A stretch of 64,000 nt of DNA from positions 50,510,062 to 50,574,061 of the forward strand of contig CM055911.1 in assembly GCA_029582155.1 (NCBI GenBank), given 5' to 3'. Below, one piece after another: positions 21,131-34,300 of this stretch. The stretch comes from Panopea generosa. Its lineage: Eukaryota; Mollusca; Bivalvia; Adapedonta; Hiatellidae. Each line of letters starts with the position of its first letter. The stretch's first letter is position 1. The position numbers and the translations under genes were made by a program. The notes under the pieces were generated by a model. The model did no database searches. It was not told where the DNA came from and was given only the letters and a program-made list of their open reading frames with translations.

Positions 21131-21139
21131 GTAGGGCAC

Positions 21140-23250
21140 TCAAGAAGGTAATATTACTCATCGATTATCGACACTGTGTTAACGTATATACATTTTCAGT
21201 TAATTCAATATTAAAAAAAAAACGTTCACCAAAACGAAGTTTAACTTGACAATAGACGCCAATCCATTAAATATCTAATACGACCCAGTTTCCGTTGAAA
21301 TTGAATTCGTGAGTTTGTATTTGGAAACTCATGGTAATGGTACATTATATATTAATGGAAGTACTGGTGATTTCAATTGGACCATAAGCGTCTCCATATT
21401 TATGGAAACTGTTCGTTGAAAAAAACAACACACAACAGAATGATTGATCATTGAGATAGCTTCCAATTACGGGTTGTTTTAGAAACGTCAGCGGCAACAA
21501 GTAAGGTGCTAATATTTTATAGATGTGTAACGAAAATACTCCGTTGTATTCTTTTTAGGCGTGAGTCTGTAACAATAGTTGGCGCTTTTTTTACTAAATG
21601 TATAAACAATTTGTCTCTTTTATTGCATTTATGAATAATTAAACTGATATAAATGACTTATGTTCGCTCACAGGAATAATTGACGACAAAACGACCGGAA
21701 CATTAATGGGAAATAAAGCCTATCCAATGCGCCTACCCTTTAAATCGCGACGGTACTGGCGGTTCTTTGTCCGATTTATACTCATTCAATATTTTATACA
21801 CTGAGAAAACGAACTCGCTCATGCTTGTATGAATAAATGTATTCATTTTTCATGTAGAGACTTTTAACAAAGGAAATTGCACCCGTCTGTCACTTTAAAA
21901 AAAAATCGACACATGTTGATTGCTCCAAATACAAAAGTAAGGTTTAGTATGAAATAAAAAAAAGTTATTACGTATATTTACCGATAGCGTAAAACCATAT
22001 CCAAATCATCATGGTACATGATCAAAATGATGATTGCGAATTTTTGATATAATTATTCAGTATTTACTTGTAGTTTTTCGTGCATGTAGGCATTATAGCA
22101 TGTATTTTTTCCTGTTTCTGCGTGTAGCCTACATACGTTTTGTTTGTATAGCAGTTCTTTAACAAACTGTATCTCGTTTACAAATGGCAATTAATTAAAA
22201 CGGAAAATGAAGGGGCGATGTAGTGGGATAGTGTATAAAGAATTTGAGGCTTAAACCGGCTTTGAAGTCGTGGGTTTTACCTCACCCTCCGCTCTTGTTA
22301 ACAAAAACTGGCAATTGCTGGCCGCTCTACTAAGGAGAGAGTCTCGATGGTGATTCACAAAAAGAAATCCAAAATTCATGTTTTACGCATACAAGACCCA
22401 CCCCTTCCCTTTTTTCAGAAAATATCAAGAAATTATCAATTGGCAATACCAAATTATTTTATTTTTTTTAAGTTGTGAGAGAGTGTTGTTTGAGTGTTGT
22501 TTGAGTGTTTTCAGTATTATGTTATTGTGAAATGTGCGGTGGGATGGTCCTCCCCGAGGACGGGGAGAATAAATCGGTTGCCAAATGGTAACTGAAAAAA
22601 AATAAAATAAATTACTGAACACGTATTAATATTTGCACAATTAAACACCATTAGATTTTAACACTGAAGTTGTAATAAATCTACTTCAGTTCTTACTCAC
22701 AGAGGACCTAGCTTATGAATTATTGATAAGTTACAATAAAACGGTTTCTCAATCCCTTTATAAAACAATGTGCAGGTATTAAACATAAAAAAGCAGAACA
22801 TAACAGCTCTGGGTATAATATGAAACAGCGTTTTTCTAAAATCAATAAATTTATGAACATAAAAAAAAATCATTGCGATTTCACTGAAGAATATAAATTT
22901 AGTTTTAATTTTCGATATGGCAAATTCAATTTGAAATATAACTATTTCAATTATAGATATACGATTTTAATTGTTAAATATTAGAAAGTGAATAACCAAA
23001 TTAGTTTTGGTTTTTAATGTTCGACATCGGAAATTATAGAGTCAATGTCGGTTTACACTTTCAATCGATAAATATTGATAATCGAGATGTAAATATGCGA
23101 TATCACGATTTAATTGATATGCATATCCCTTGTGATTATTTCAGTTGAAACAAAATATAGTTGACATGGAAGAGCAGTCTGTATTTCCGATATCAGAACT
23201 TGAAATGCCGAGTATCTCGAAACCAATTTGTTGGTTTAAATATATTCATT
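21140..23250. other. No gene supported
   Basis: AT-rich DNA. Around 22230-22330 there is possible SINE debris (GTCGTGGGTTTTACC, ACTGGCAATTGCTGG). No exon-like frame was found. Confidence 0.4.
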
Positions 23251-23261
23251 AAAATGTACAT

Positions 23262-23266
23262 ACATA

Positions 23267-23303
<37 letters not shown>

Positions 23304-23497
23304 CATACAGACATACATACATACATACATACATACATACATACATACATACATACATACATACATACATACATACATACATACATACATACATACATAC
23401 ATACATACATACATACATACATACATACATACATACATACATACATACATACATACATACATACATACATACATACATACATACATACATACATACA

Positions 23498-23526
<29 letters not shown>
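23262..23526. repeat. (CA)n and (CATA)n microsatellites
   Basis: CA tract at about 23272-23300, then an almost perfect CATA tract of about 220 bp at 23306-23526. Long Tyr/Ile/His/Thr and Met/Tyr/Val/Cys frames across it are artefacts. Confidence 0.97.
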
Positions 23527-23529
<3 letters not shown>

Positions 23530-24429
23530 AATCCGTTGTTAGGTCGTTTATTAAAATTCTGTTATAAAAAATACTCTCTTTTTTTCAATAATATAATTTG
23601 CGTTATCCAAAATTAAATACCGATATCGTTAATTAACCCTATGCTAATATTAAGGATTAAACGCTGGCGTTGAAAATCAAAATAGTGATTACTCAAATTT
23701 TAAAAAAATGCATGGATTTTATGTCGAAACGGCTCAGCATACTTAAACACGCACGACTTGTATACACCCCTTAAATAAAACACGTGGATTATATTATCTT
23801 ATTTTTCAGTGAAAATGTAGTCTTATCTTCACATACATGTCTATCCTTAGCTTGCCAATCTATTTTAAACAAAAAGTGCCTAACTATTGGCAATGTTGAT
23901 GAAATATGAATTTTCGTGAAGCAAATGAGTTCTTTGAATGAATATTAGAATTTGAGAGAAATTCCTTGGAAGAACGTATGGCGACAGAACTTACAGTAAG
24001 GTGGTGTCCAATGTCTAACGAAAGCTACGAATTCTTGAAAATGAGATGATGGGGTTGGGGCGGGATTCCCAGCAATCCGTAGGGGCGTGGAGTTACTTAA
24101 AACTTACTTGTATTATTTTCATGATTTTACAGTTTTCACTGAAATAGCAGGTGAAAAAAGGTAATCACAAATTCCGATTAGACGTTGTCCTTCTTTCTCA
24201 GCCAATGAAATCGCTCAGGATATTTTTTTTTCAAAATAGGACGTTCCATTTTACATAGAAACATCTGTTTATAATTCCATGGAAAATAGAACGTACTATT
24301 TTAGACCGACTGGAAATTTCTAAAGCTGTTAAGACGTATGCTAAAAATTGTGTTACCACGGTGACGGATCCACGTGACCTTATGCTAAAAATCGATGGAA
24401 AAGTGCCCGTTTCTAGTAACATTTTTGAA

Positions 24430-25345
24430 GATAACACATAAGCGGCACTGTAATTAAACAGAGATTTAAAAACAGTAAAGTTATAAAGCAGCGACCCATA
24501 AACTGAACTATAATGAGGCAGAGATATATAAACAGTAAAGTATTTAAGCAGATATATATATAAGCGGTTCTGTAATTAAGCAGAGACACATAAACAGTAA
24601 TGTTATTAAGCAGACACATAGACAGCGCTGTAATTAAGCAGAGACATATTAACAGTATAGTAATTAAGCAAATGCATAGAAACAGCGATGTAATTAAGTA
24701 GAAACGTATACAAAGTAGAGACACATAAACAACACTATATTTAAACAGATATATATAAACAGCGCTGTTATTAAGCAGAATCACATAAACAGCGCCGTAA
24801 TTAAACAGAGATATATAAACAGCACTGTAGCTGATATATAAACAGCACTGCGGTTATTTAGCAGAAACACATAAACAGCGCTGTAATTAAGCAGACATAT
24901 AAACAGCACTGTAATTAAGCAGAGACACATAAACAGCATAGTAATTAAGCAGAGACATAGAAACAGCACAGAAATTAAGCAGAGACACATAAACAGCATA
25001 GTAATTAAGCAGAGATATATTAACAGCACTGCAATTAAGAAGAAACACATACACGACGCTGTCATTTTACATAGATATATAAACAGCGCTGTTATTAAGC
25101 AGAATCACATCAACAGCGCCGTAATTAAACAGAGATATATAAACATCACTGTAATTAAACAGAGATATATAAACAGCGCTGTAATTAAGCAGAAACACAT
25201 AAACGGCGCTTTAATTAAGCAGAGACATATAAACAGCACTGTAATTAAGCAGAGACACATAAACAACATAGTTATTAAGCAGAGTCACATAAACAACACT
25301 GTTTTTAAGCAGAGACATATAAACAGCATAGTAATTAAGCATAAG
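24430..25345. repeat. 30-bp satellite block
   Basis: Tandem units of about 30 bp with core AACAGCGCTGTAATTAAGCA and GAGACATATA, diverged and with some indels. It passes directly into the 48-bp array. Confidence 0.9.
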
Positions 25346-27620
25346 ATGTATCAAAAGCAGAGACATATAAACAGTATAGTAATTAAGCATGAGATGTATC
25401 ATAAGCAAAGACATTTAAACAGCATAGTAATTAAACATGAGATGTATCAAAAGCAGAGACATGTAAACAGCATAGTAATTAAGCATAAGATGTATCATAG
25501 GCAGAGACATATAAACAGCATAGTAATTAAGCATAAGATGTATCAAAAGCAGAGACATATAAACAGCATAGTAATTAAGCATAAGATGTATCAAAAGCAG
25601 AGACATATAAACAGCATAATAATTAAGCATGAGATGTATCAAAAGCAGAGACATATAAATAGCATAGTAATTAAGCATAAGATGTATCAAAAGCAGAGAC
25701 ATATAAATAGCATAGTAATTAAGCATAAGATGTATCAAAAGCAGAGACATATAAACAACGCTGAAATTAAGCATAAGATGTATCAAAAGCAGAGACATAT
25801 AAACAGCGCTGAAATTAAGCATAAGATGTATCAAAAACAGAGACATATAAGCAGCATAATAATTAAGCATAAGATGTATCAAAAGCAGGGACATATTAAC
25901 AGCATAGTAATTAAGCATAAGATGTATCAAAAGCAGAGACATATAAACATCATAATAATTAAGCAAAAGATGTATCAAAAGCAGTGACATATGAACAGCA
26001 TAATAATTAAGCATCAGATGTATCAAAAGCAGAGACATATCAACAGCATAATTATTAAGCATAAGATTATCAAAAACAGAGACATATAAGCAGCATAATA
26101 ATTAAGCATAAGATGTATCAAAAGCAGAGACATATAAACATCATAATAATTAAGCATAAGATTATCAAAAACAGAGACATATAAGCAGCATAATAATTAA
26201 GCATAAGATGTATCAAAAGCAGGGACATATTAACAGCATAGTAATTAAGCATAAGATGTATCAAAAGCAGAGACATATAAACAGCATAGTAATTAAGCAT
26301 AAGATGTATCAAAAGCAGAGACATATAAACATCATAATAATTAAGCAAAAGATGTATCAAAAGCAGAGACATATGAACAGCATAATAATTAAGCATCAGA
26401 TGTATCAAAAGCAGATACATATAAACAGCATAGTTATTAAGCATAAGATGTATCAAAAGCAGATGCATATAAGCAGCATAATAAATAAGCATAAGATGTA
26501 TCAAAAGCAGAGACATATAAGCAGCATGATAATTAAGCATAAGATGTATCAAAAGCAGAGACATATAAACAGCATAGTAATTAAGCATAAGATGTATCAA
26601 AAGCAGAGACATATAAACAGCATAGTAATTAAGCATAAGATGTATCAAAAGCAGAGACATATAAACTGCATAGTTATTAAGCATAAGATGTATCAAAAGC
26701 AGAGACATATAAACAGCATAGTAATTAAGCATAAGATGTATCAAAAGCAGAGACATATAAACAGCATAATAATTAAGCATAAGATGTATCAAAAGCAGAG
26801 ACATATAAACAGTATAATAATTAAGCATAAGATGTATCAAAAGCAGAGACATATAAACAGCATAGTAATTAAGCATAAGATGTATCAAAAGCAGAGACAT
26901 ATAAACAGCATAATAATTAAGCAGAAGATGTATCAAAAGCAGAGACATATAAACAGTATAGTAATTAAGCATAAGATGAATCAAAAGCAGAGACATATAA
27001 GCAGCATGGTAAATAAGCATGAGATGTATCAAAAGCAGAGACATATAAACAGCATAGTAATTAAGCATAATTAAGCATAAGATGTATCAAAAGCAGAGAC
27101 ATATAAACAGCATAATAATTAAGCATAAGATGTATCAAAAGCAGAGACATATAAGCAGCATAATAATTAAGCATAAGACGTATCAAAAGCAGAGACATAT
27201 AAACAGCATAATAATTAAGCATAAGATGTATCAAAAGCAGAGACATATCAACAGCATAATAATTAAGCATAAGATGTATCAAAAGCAGAGACATATAAAC
27301 AGCATAATAATTAAGCATCAGATGTATCTAAAGCAGAGACATATAAACAGCATAATAATTAAGCATAAGATGTATCAAAAGCAGAGACATATAAACAGCA
27401 TAATAATTAAGCATAAGCTGTATCAAAAGCAGAGACATATAAACAGTATAGTAATTAAGCATAAGATGTATCAAAAGCAGAGACATATAAGCAGCATGGT
27501 AAATAAGCATGAGATGTATCAAAAGCAGAGACATATAAACAGCATAGTAATTAAGCATAATTAAGCATAAGATGTATCAAAAGCAGAGACATATAAACAG
27601 CGCTGTAATTAAGCAGATTT
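25330..27620. repeat. 48-bp satellite block with 490-bp higher-order repeat
   Basis: About 47 units of 48 bp. Each equals the 30-bp unit plus an 18-bp segment (CATAAGATGTATCAAAAG). Because 48 is a multiple of three, frames stay open on both strands for up to 316 codons. A unique junction TTAAGCATAATTAAGCATAA recurs at 27061 and 27551, so ten monomers plus 10 bp form a 490-bp higher-order unit. There is no start context, splice signal or codon bias, so I call it non-coding. Confidence 0.93.
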
Positions 27621-27654
27621 AATGAGAGCGCTGGAATTAATTAGCTTATTTATT

Positions 27655-27832
27655 TTACTTCGATTGTGAAACAAGTCAGTCTCATTTAGACAAATCACGC
27701 TCGAAGTCCTCCTGGGTAGAATCAGGAATAAGCATATGCGAGAAAAGTGTCATGCTAAAGGACAACGCACATAGCCGCGAACCCACGACCCTCCGATTAT
27801 GGATTCGGTGCTCTACCACTGTACCACTAATT
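27655..27832 (-). mobile_element. tRNA-derived SINE (family A)
   Basis: Body CATTTAGACAAATCACGCTC and AAGTCCTCCTGGGTAGAATC; tRNA-like right end CGAACCCACGACCCTCCGAT, then GTGCTCTACCACTGTACCAC. It lies directly after the satellite. Confidence 0.78.
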
Positions 27833-28141
27833 AATGACTTTTATATGTAATTTCTTGAATTAATTAAGCAGTCATGTGTAAATTTAGTATCTGACAGAAG
27901 TTCGCGATATGGAGACTATTATTCTCACAAACATAAAGCAGGTTACAATGTTATTTTATTAATGTTTCTCAAACTCCAAACATCGTTTCGGATAAATGTT
28001 TAAGTAAAAATCAATGATTTTAGTTCCCTATCATTTTGGTTTTTTAAATTATCTTTAATCCCCTATGTTAACATTACGTCACTTTGCAACTCTTCAAAAA
28101 GAAGTTATTCCGGCAATTAAATGTTTTTGACCGCAGGCAGA

Positions 28142-28304
28142 ATGACAGGAACAATTATATTTCTTTCATTCTCTGTGATTTTAGTATCCGGATTTCCTGA
28201 TAGAAAAGACTTTCAAAGTGTTTACAGGTCTCTACAGAAATTAGATTCAAATGGTAATGGTTTACAAAATCAGATGAAAACTAACGACTTTCGTAGAGGG
28301 GGAA
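28142..28304 (+). CDS. Exon 1, DUF4773-type gene
   Basis: Encodes MTGTIIFLSFSVILVSGFPD and a polar stretch ending NDFRRGG. The donor GTAAAA at 28305 is weak but gives the phase needed for exon 2. The frame runs on to 28381 if unspliced. Confidence 0.6.
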
Positions 28305-31300
28305 GTAAAATGGGGAAATCCCCTCTCCATTTCTTCTTTGTTATAAATTGTAATCTTTGTTTTTTTAATTTAGCAACATAAGTTTACAAATACGTATATA
28401 GAATATTTAGCAGTAAACTAGTATATTTGAGTGAGCATGAAAAATACATTTAGTTGAAGGGTTTCAAAGTAGTGCATATCAAAGCACATTGTAGAACGAT
28501 TTGATACTTTTTTATTTGATCGTCCTCTACTAGTCTAACCCCTATTCGGTGATTAAATGAGACTAGGTTTCAAAGATGAATTTCTATGTACAAACATTCC
28601 TGTCTGTCTCTATGGATTCATACTGCTCATGCTCCATGTTCAGCATCGCGGCAGGTGGGGTGGCGGCAACTTGCATAGATCAAGCTAGCAAAAAATAACA
28701 TGTAGCTCTATGCAAATTCGGTATAAAATGTAAAACAATACACAAAGGGTAATGGATAGCTGTCGAAAAAAAAGGATTGACAGTCTACCCAATTCAAGTC
28801 TATAACTTGGACTAGAACTCGTTGATAGTCTCCAAGGACAGTCTCACATGGAAGGGAATTCCATAATGCGATGATCCTTGGAAAGAAGGAGAGTTCAGCA
28901 AATCAGTGAAGGCGGGGATCTCCTATACCGGTCAAGGTCGAATGAGGTTGACCTTGACTTGAGGATCGTTGGAATTGGATTAAGGACAGATGAATATAGG
29001 GTTAAGTATACTGTAATTTTGAAATATGCAACCATATATATGAGGTAATTAATGGTTACAAATAAATCTTTTAACGGCGACACCAAAGGTGGAGTCATTA
29101 CAAACAAATTTGTGTTCATTAAAATTTTATATACAGTCACAAATGTCAAAATTACAGAATACTAAACCCTATTCTAACACACATATATTGTTGTTTTTTT
29201 TATTAAAATTCATTTGCTGAACTAAGTTACTCAAGCAACTAGGGTTTCAGACTGAACTTAAGTACTGTTTAGCTGAATGATGCATATCAGAAAATGATGT
29301 GCTATAAAAGTAGTTTCTGTAAAAAGTAAGTCGCCAAACTGTTCTAAATATCTAATACATCTTTATATATTAAACATTTTACAAAATAATCGACAAATAG
29401 ATTTTCTAAACTACTGTTTACAATATTCGGTGAAGCTGTGAACATGGAAAGCGAAAACATGATTTACCGACAGTACCATATATACAGTTTTTAAATATCT
29501 GCAAATCTAAGAGCACCAATCAATGAAATAACAGGAAATTCATGAAGGGTATTAGAATGGAAGTTAAGATAATTGAAAACGAGATATAGTGAGATTTTTC
29601 GTGAATATAGTGATCTCGGCCACTGATCCATGTACACAGTTGCTTAGCTTCGAGTACAGTTGAGTGCACGTCAACCATTTTACTATTTGCTAGCTCAACA
29701 GCAAGGCTGTTGTAAGTGGCCTATGTACTTTAACTATGCCCCTTACCTCTTTAATCTTTGAGGGGGCTGACCCCCAATGGCACAGCCTTGTCTTGTTGCC
29801 TGCATTTCCTGGCCATATGATATCCAACCCCATCTTAATGAAAGATGGATTTCTGCAGACGCAGGATTGAAAGTCACAGAAACAGACACTTATGACACCA
29901 TTATAGTGATTTTGGTCACCCATCCATGTACTTACCTTGTACAGTGTCATTTAACTTCCAGTACTTAGTAGGTCACTATAAAAGCTAGCTCTACAACAAT
30001 GATGTTGCAAGTGACCTATGTACTTTCAGTATATAAACATGAAATCAAATACTTCGTAATTTTCAAAATAAAAACTTTATATCTGTAGATAGTAGTTATT
30101 TAATTAGTGGAATAAGGAATTTGTATAAATACAAAAATCAAGTCCAAGGCTTTTTTTTATCTTATTAGATAGAGTCTGAACTGGCTGCCCAATTTAAAAA
30201 TCATGTGTTTTTTTTTCAACTGGTGCCAAAAAATGCCCAAAATGAAAAAAGAAATTATTGTTTTTAATTATTCTTACATTAGGGGATAAAAAAACAACTG
30301 GATTTGAAGAATTATTGTTATATCTGATAATTATTGGTTAGAACAGGATCTTGACAGCGTTGCACTTTATTTTCCATTTTGCTGAAGCCTTAAATATATT
30401 CCAATTTCCCCTCGATCGCGCTGTTTTTTCCCAATTTTGAAGGCTTGGGCCTCTTCCCAATTTCCAGAAAAAAGGCTCTGAAGTCTCAGTATCAGTGTAT
30501 CAGACAGAGTAAGAGGTTCAAGCCTGCATTACTCTTCAAGACTTGGGTAGAAGGAATGTTACATATGTGTCTTTGAAAGTTCTTGAGAATTGGCCAGTAA
30601 AATATATTCCTCTTAAAAGCTATAGTTGCATGACTACGGGTGCAACATGGCATGGGTCTATGTTATTTATACTTGGGAAGTTATAATAATACTCATTTGT
30701 GATTTGAACATTTTGAAAGCATTTCTAGTTTGATGTGAATTAAGAAAAAACAAATTATGCTTTGCCCATGGTGTTAGACATTCGTTATTTAAGACATATG
30801 TCATTTTACCCTTTCCTTCATACGACATTGTGTCTCATTATCATTAGTCTCTCACCACTGATTCAAGTGGGAAAGTTATCAGTTACTTGCGGAGATGGGG
30901 TGTGCTCGAGTACTGGTTAATCTCAGGAAACAGTGTTTAGGTTAACTGATCGTCTGTTAGCCTGCGATGGCATAAAAATGACGCTAAATATTCAATCAAT
31001 CAATCAATCATATGGACACCTCTAATATTGAAAGCATTAATTCACCACATATCAGCAATGGATGAATTATGTTTATAATAACTGACAGAGTGGAAAACAG
31101 TGCAGGAAGTGTTCTCTTCCTGCATTGTTTTCAAAGGCCTTCTGTGATTGGTGCGGGAAAAAGTGTATCTATGGAGTAAAGGGTTAAGAAAAGAACCATT
31201 TACAGTTAATCTTTATTAAAGAAAGTTGAAGCATGTTGATGGATTGCGAAGTTGGTACTATTGAGAAAATATATCAAATTGATGGATAAACCAAAGATAT

Positions 31301-34300
31301 ATATATATATATATATAGATCACACCGGTATGGAAATTTTATATTAGTTATTTAGTTCAAATTACGTTGATGATGCACATATCTGTACTTTGTGGACAAC
31401 CATTTTTCCAAACGTTATGACAAACGCAAACAATTCTGGTCCGACATCAAAACAAAATCGGTCCAGGTTTGAACTTTCCTTAATTAATGTCATTATTATT
31501 ATAATAAAAGTCGTTGTTAAAAAAACTCAAACAAACAATAACACTGCACATTTTCATCAAATATTTTAATGATACAAACAATTATCGGTCCAAAAGTCCC
31601 AGCTTCGACCACTTGAGAAAAAAATGACACAAGCAAACAAGTTTAAAACACATTACGGCTAGTGGTATATGCTTGGACAAAATTGACGTCCTTTCCCACA
31701 GCGGGTGACAAAACAATCAAATGATATTGCCACAAAGCATATTTCACAGCTCAGTAAAGCATGTAAATGACAATTTGATGATTTTATAATTATGACCGAT
31801 AGAAAATATCTGGACTGATATTTGACTAATTATGAAAAGAAAACCGGTTTTAGAAGTAGAAATTGGCAAAGAAAAATGACAATTTAGAAGCCCTGGTCTT
31901 TAATAATACATATAGTTGTTGTATGGTGTTTAGCGTCGTTTTCAACAATTTTTCAGTCATATCGCGACGGTGTTTACTTGAGACAGTATTCTAAGCGCTG
32001 TCACACTGGAGTATCATGCCGCAGACACATGGTATGATACCCCACCTAGTCACATTATACTGACACCGGGCTGACCAGACCTAGAACTCTCCTCTAAATG
32101 CTGAGCGTCAAGCGAGGAAGCTTCTAGTACCATTTTTAAAGTCTTTGGTATGACCCGGCCGGGGATTGAACCCACGACCTTCCACATGCGAGGCGGACGC
32201 TCTACCACTAGACCAGGCTGCGGTCAATAATACAAATAGACAAATGCTATGAGAATAGCTGTACCGATTGACCAAGAACAAGTTAATGCCTACTGTAATG
32301 TTGTAACATGATTATATAGTTTAGTTTAAACTTATATATTTTACTTCGATTGTGAAACAAGTTCTAGCAACTTAGGCAAATCACGCTCGAAGTCTTCCTG
32401 ATTAGAAGCAGTTCTAAGCATATGCCGAAAAGTACAGTACACATAGCCGTGGCAGAGGAACAAACCCATGACCCTCCGATCATGGGTTCGGTGCTCTACC
32501 ACTGGACCACACGCTCAACATGTACGATACACATACAATACAGAATAGAAAGCCCCAAAACATATACTGATGCTTGGAAATTGGGGTATGAATGAAATTG
32601 ATGCTTGGAAATTGTGATATGAATAAAACTGATGCTTGGAAATTGCGGTATGAATACATTATTTTTGATGTCTACTTTGCATTTCACTTTATCAACAGTG
32701 TACACATTGAACAGAAAAAAATCTCTTGGATGAAAAATCATCCCTACTTTTCTTATGATATACTAGCACTACAGATCTGATGTCAACAAGCAATACAATG
32801 TTATTTTACTGTAAAATATTTATTTCACCATTATGCTCGAGTACTGGTTAACCTTTCGGGATCCCAGGAAACAGTGGCTATGTTAACTGTCCTCAATGGC
32901 ATAAAAATGATGATAAATATTCAATCAATCAATCATTCACCATAGAAATAAGAAGGATAATCAGTGGTGGACTTACACCTGAATTAAGACTTGGATGAGG
33001 GACTTATAAATGCATACTAATTTCTTGTTAACTTATTTCCAGGATTGTCCGAAGAGAAGAAATCACTGCTGGGCAATGTAGGCTCCATTATCTCTGGACA
33101 TCCCAAGCTGGTTCAACAGATGGTGTCACAGTTTGAGCATACTGTGGACAAGGATGTGGCTGTACAGTCTGGTCACTGTTCTTGCCTCGGTTATAATTGT
33201 GGTTGCTGTTTACACGTTGAGGTGAAAGCCATTGACTTGAACGACACAGGTAAGTGTCACATTTTTTTACTTGGAACAGGAAATTTAGACTCTTCAATTT
33301 CATTCTGCTCAAGCTTGATTTTCAATATGAAAAAGTTTTTAAAATATAAAAAGAAAAATTTCATTTTCTGGTGATAGTAATAGCAATGCTGGTAATAGGA
33401 GATAATTTATTTTGGAACATGGTTAGCTGGAAATGTGTGGAAATAACTAAGTAAGATAACTCTTGCATGAATATAATGTAAATTATGGCCCTTGTTTGAC
33501 TTAGAAAATCTGGTTTAAGTTTTGCGTGCATGTACCATCAAGTCCATATCTAACAAACTACTCAGTTCATTTGATTAAAACTTTTTATATGGCTTTGTAG
33601 TCATGAAACCAAGTCAATCAAGTGGGATAACTCTTGCCAGATTTTCTTACAAATTATGGCCCTTGTTTGACTTAGAAATGCATAAGCCACTGCATGTATT
33701 GAATTGAAATTTCATACAAGGTACTGCAGTTATAAAAAATTACTCAGTTTAGTAAGTTAGATAACTCCTTGATTTGTCATCAGTCTCAATCAAATTTGTA
33801 CTTTTGTGACACATATTCGAATAGTCGAGCGTGCTGTCCCTCCGGCAGCTCTTGTTTTATCACATCATTTTATATTATTCTATATAATAAAGTGGGGGTA
33901 AGATAAACTGTTTCTTAATCAAAAGGAAAGGTTTATATTGCAGCAACATAAAATTGACGCTACCATTGTTTGGGGTTGTGTAAATCCCACATTTAAACAC
34001 TTTTTTTGATAAAGTGTAAATTTATAGATTACAGCAATTTCAACCTTGTACAATTTATTTCTATCCATTCTGATATTGCTTGTATGAATTCCTAGCCATT
34101 TTGACCATGTATTTCTGTTGCAGTTTGTGCCAACATTTCATATTTACCAGCTCCAGAATATGGAATTTCAGTAACCCTCTCATTGGATGGAAAGATCTAC
34201 GTGAATAAGACCATTTCAGGTATACATTTAACTTCTAACTATGACAAGCCTGGTAATCTCCCAAACCATCACATATATGTGATGTAATAAAATGTTTGGT

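Noticed and set aside
23161-23616. Repetitive frames over the CATA tract
   Set aside because: Pure 4-bp microsatellite: every frame is open because the 12-bp cycle has no stop.
25346-27564. Frames of 160-316 codons with 16-residue repeats (KMYQKQRHINS and LLLIHLMLNYYAVYMS)
   Set aside because: Present on both strands at once and fully explained by the 48-bp satellite. No promoter, signal peptide or splice evidence.
24430-27620. CRISPR array
   Set aside because: Units are head-to-tail without unique spacers, the genome is animal, and there are no cas genes.
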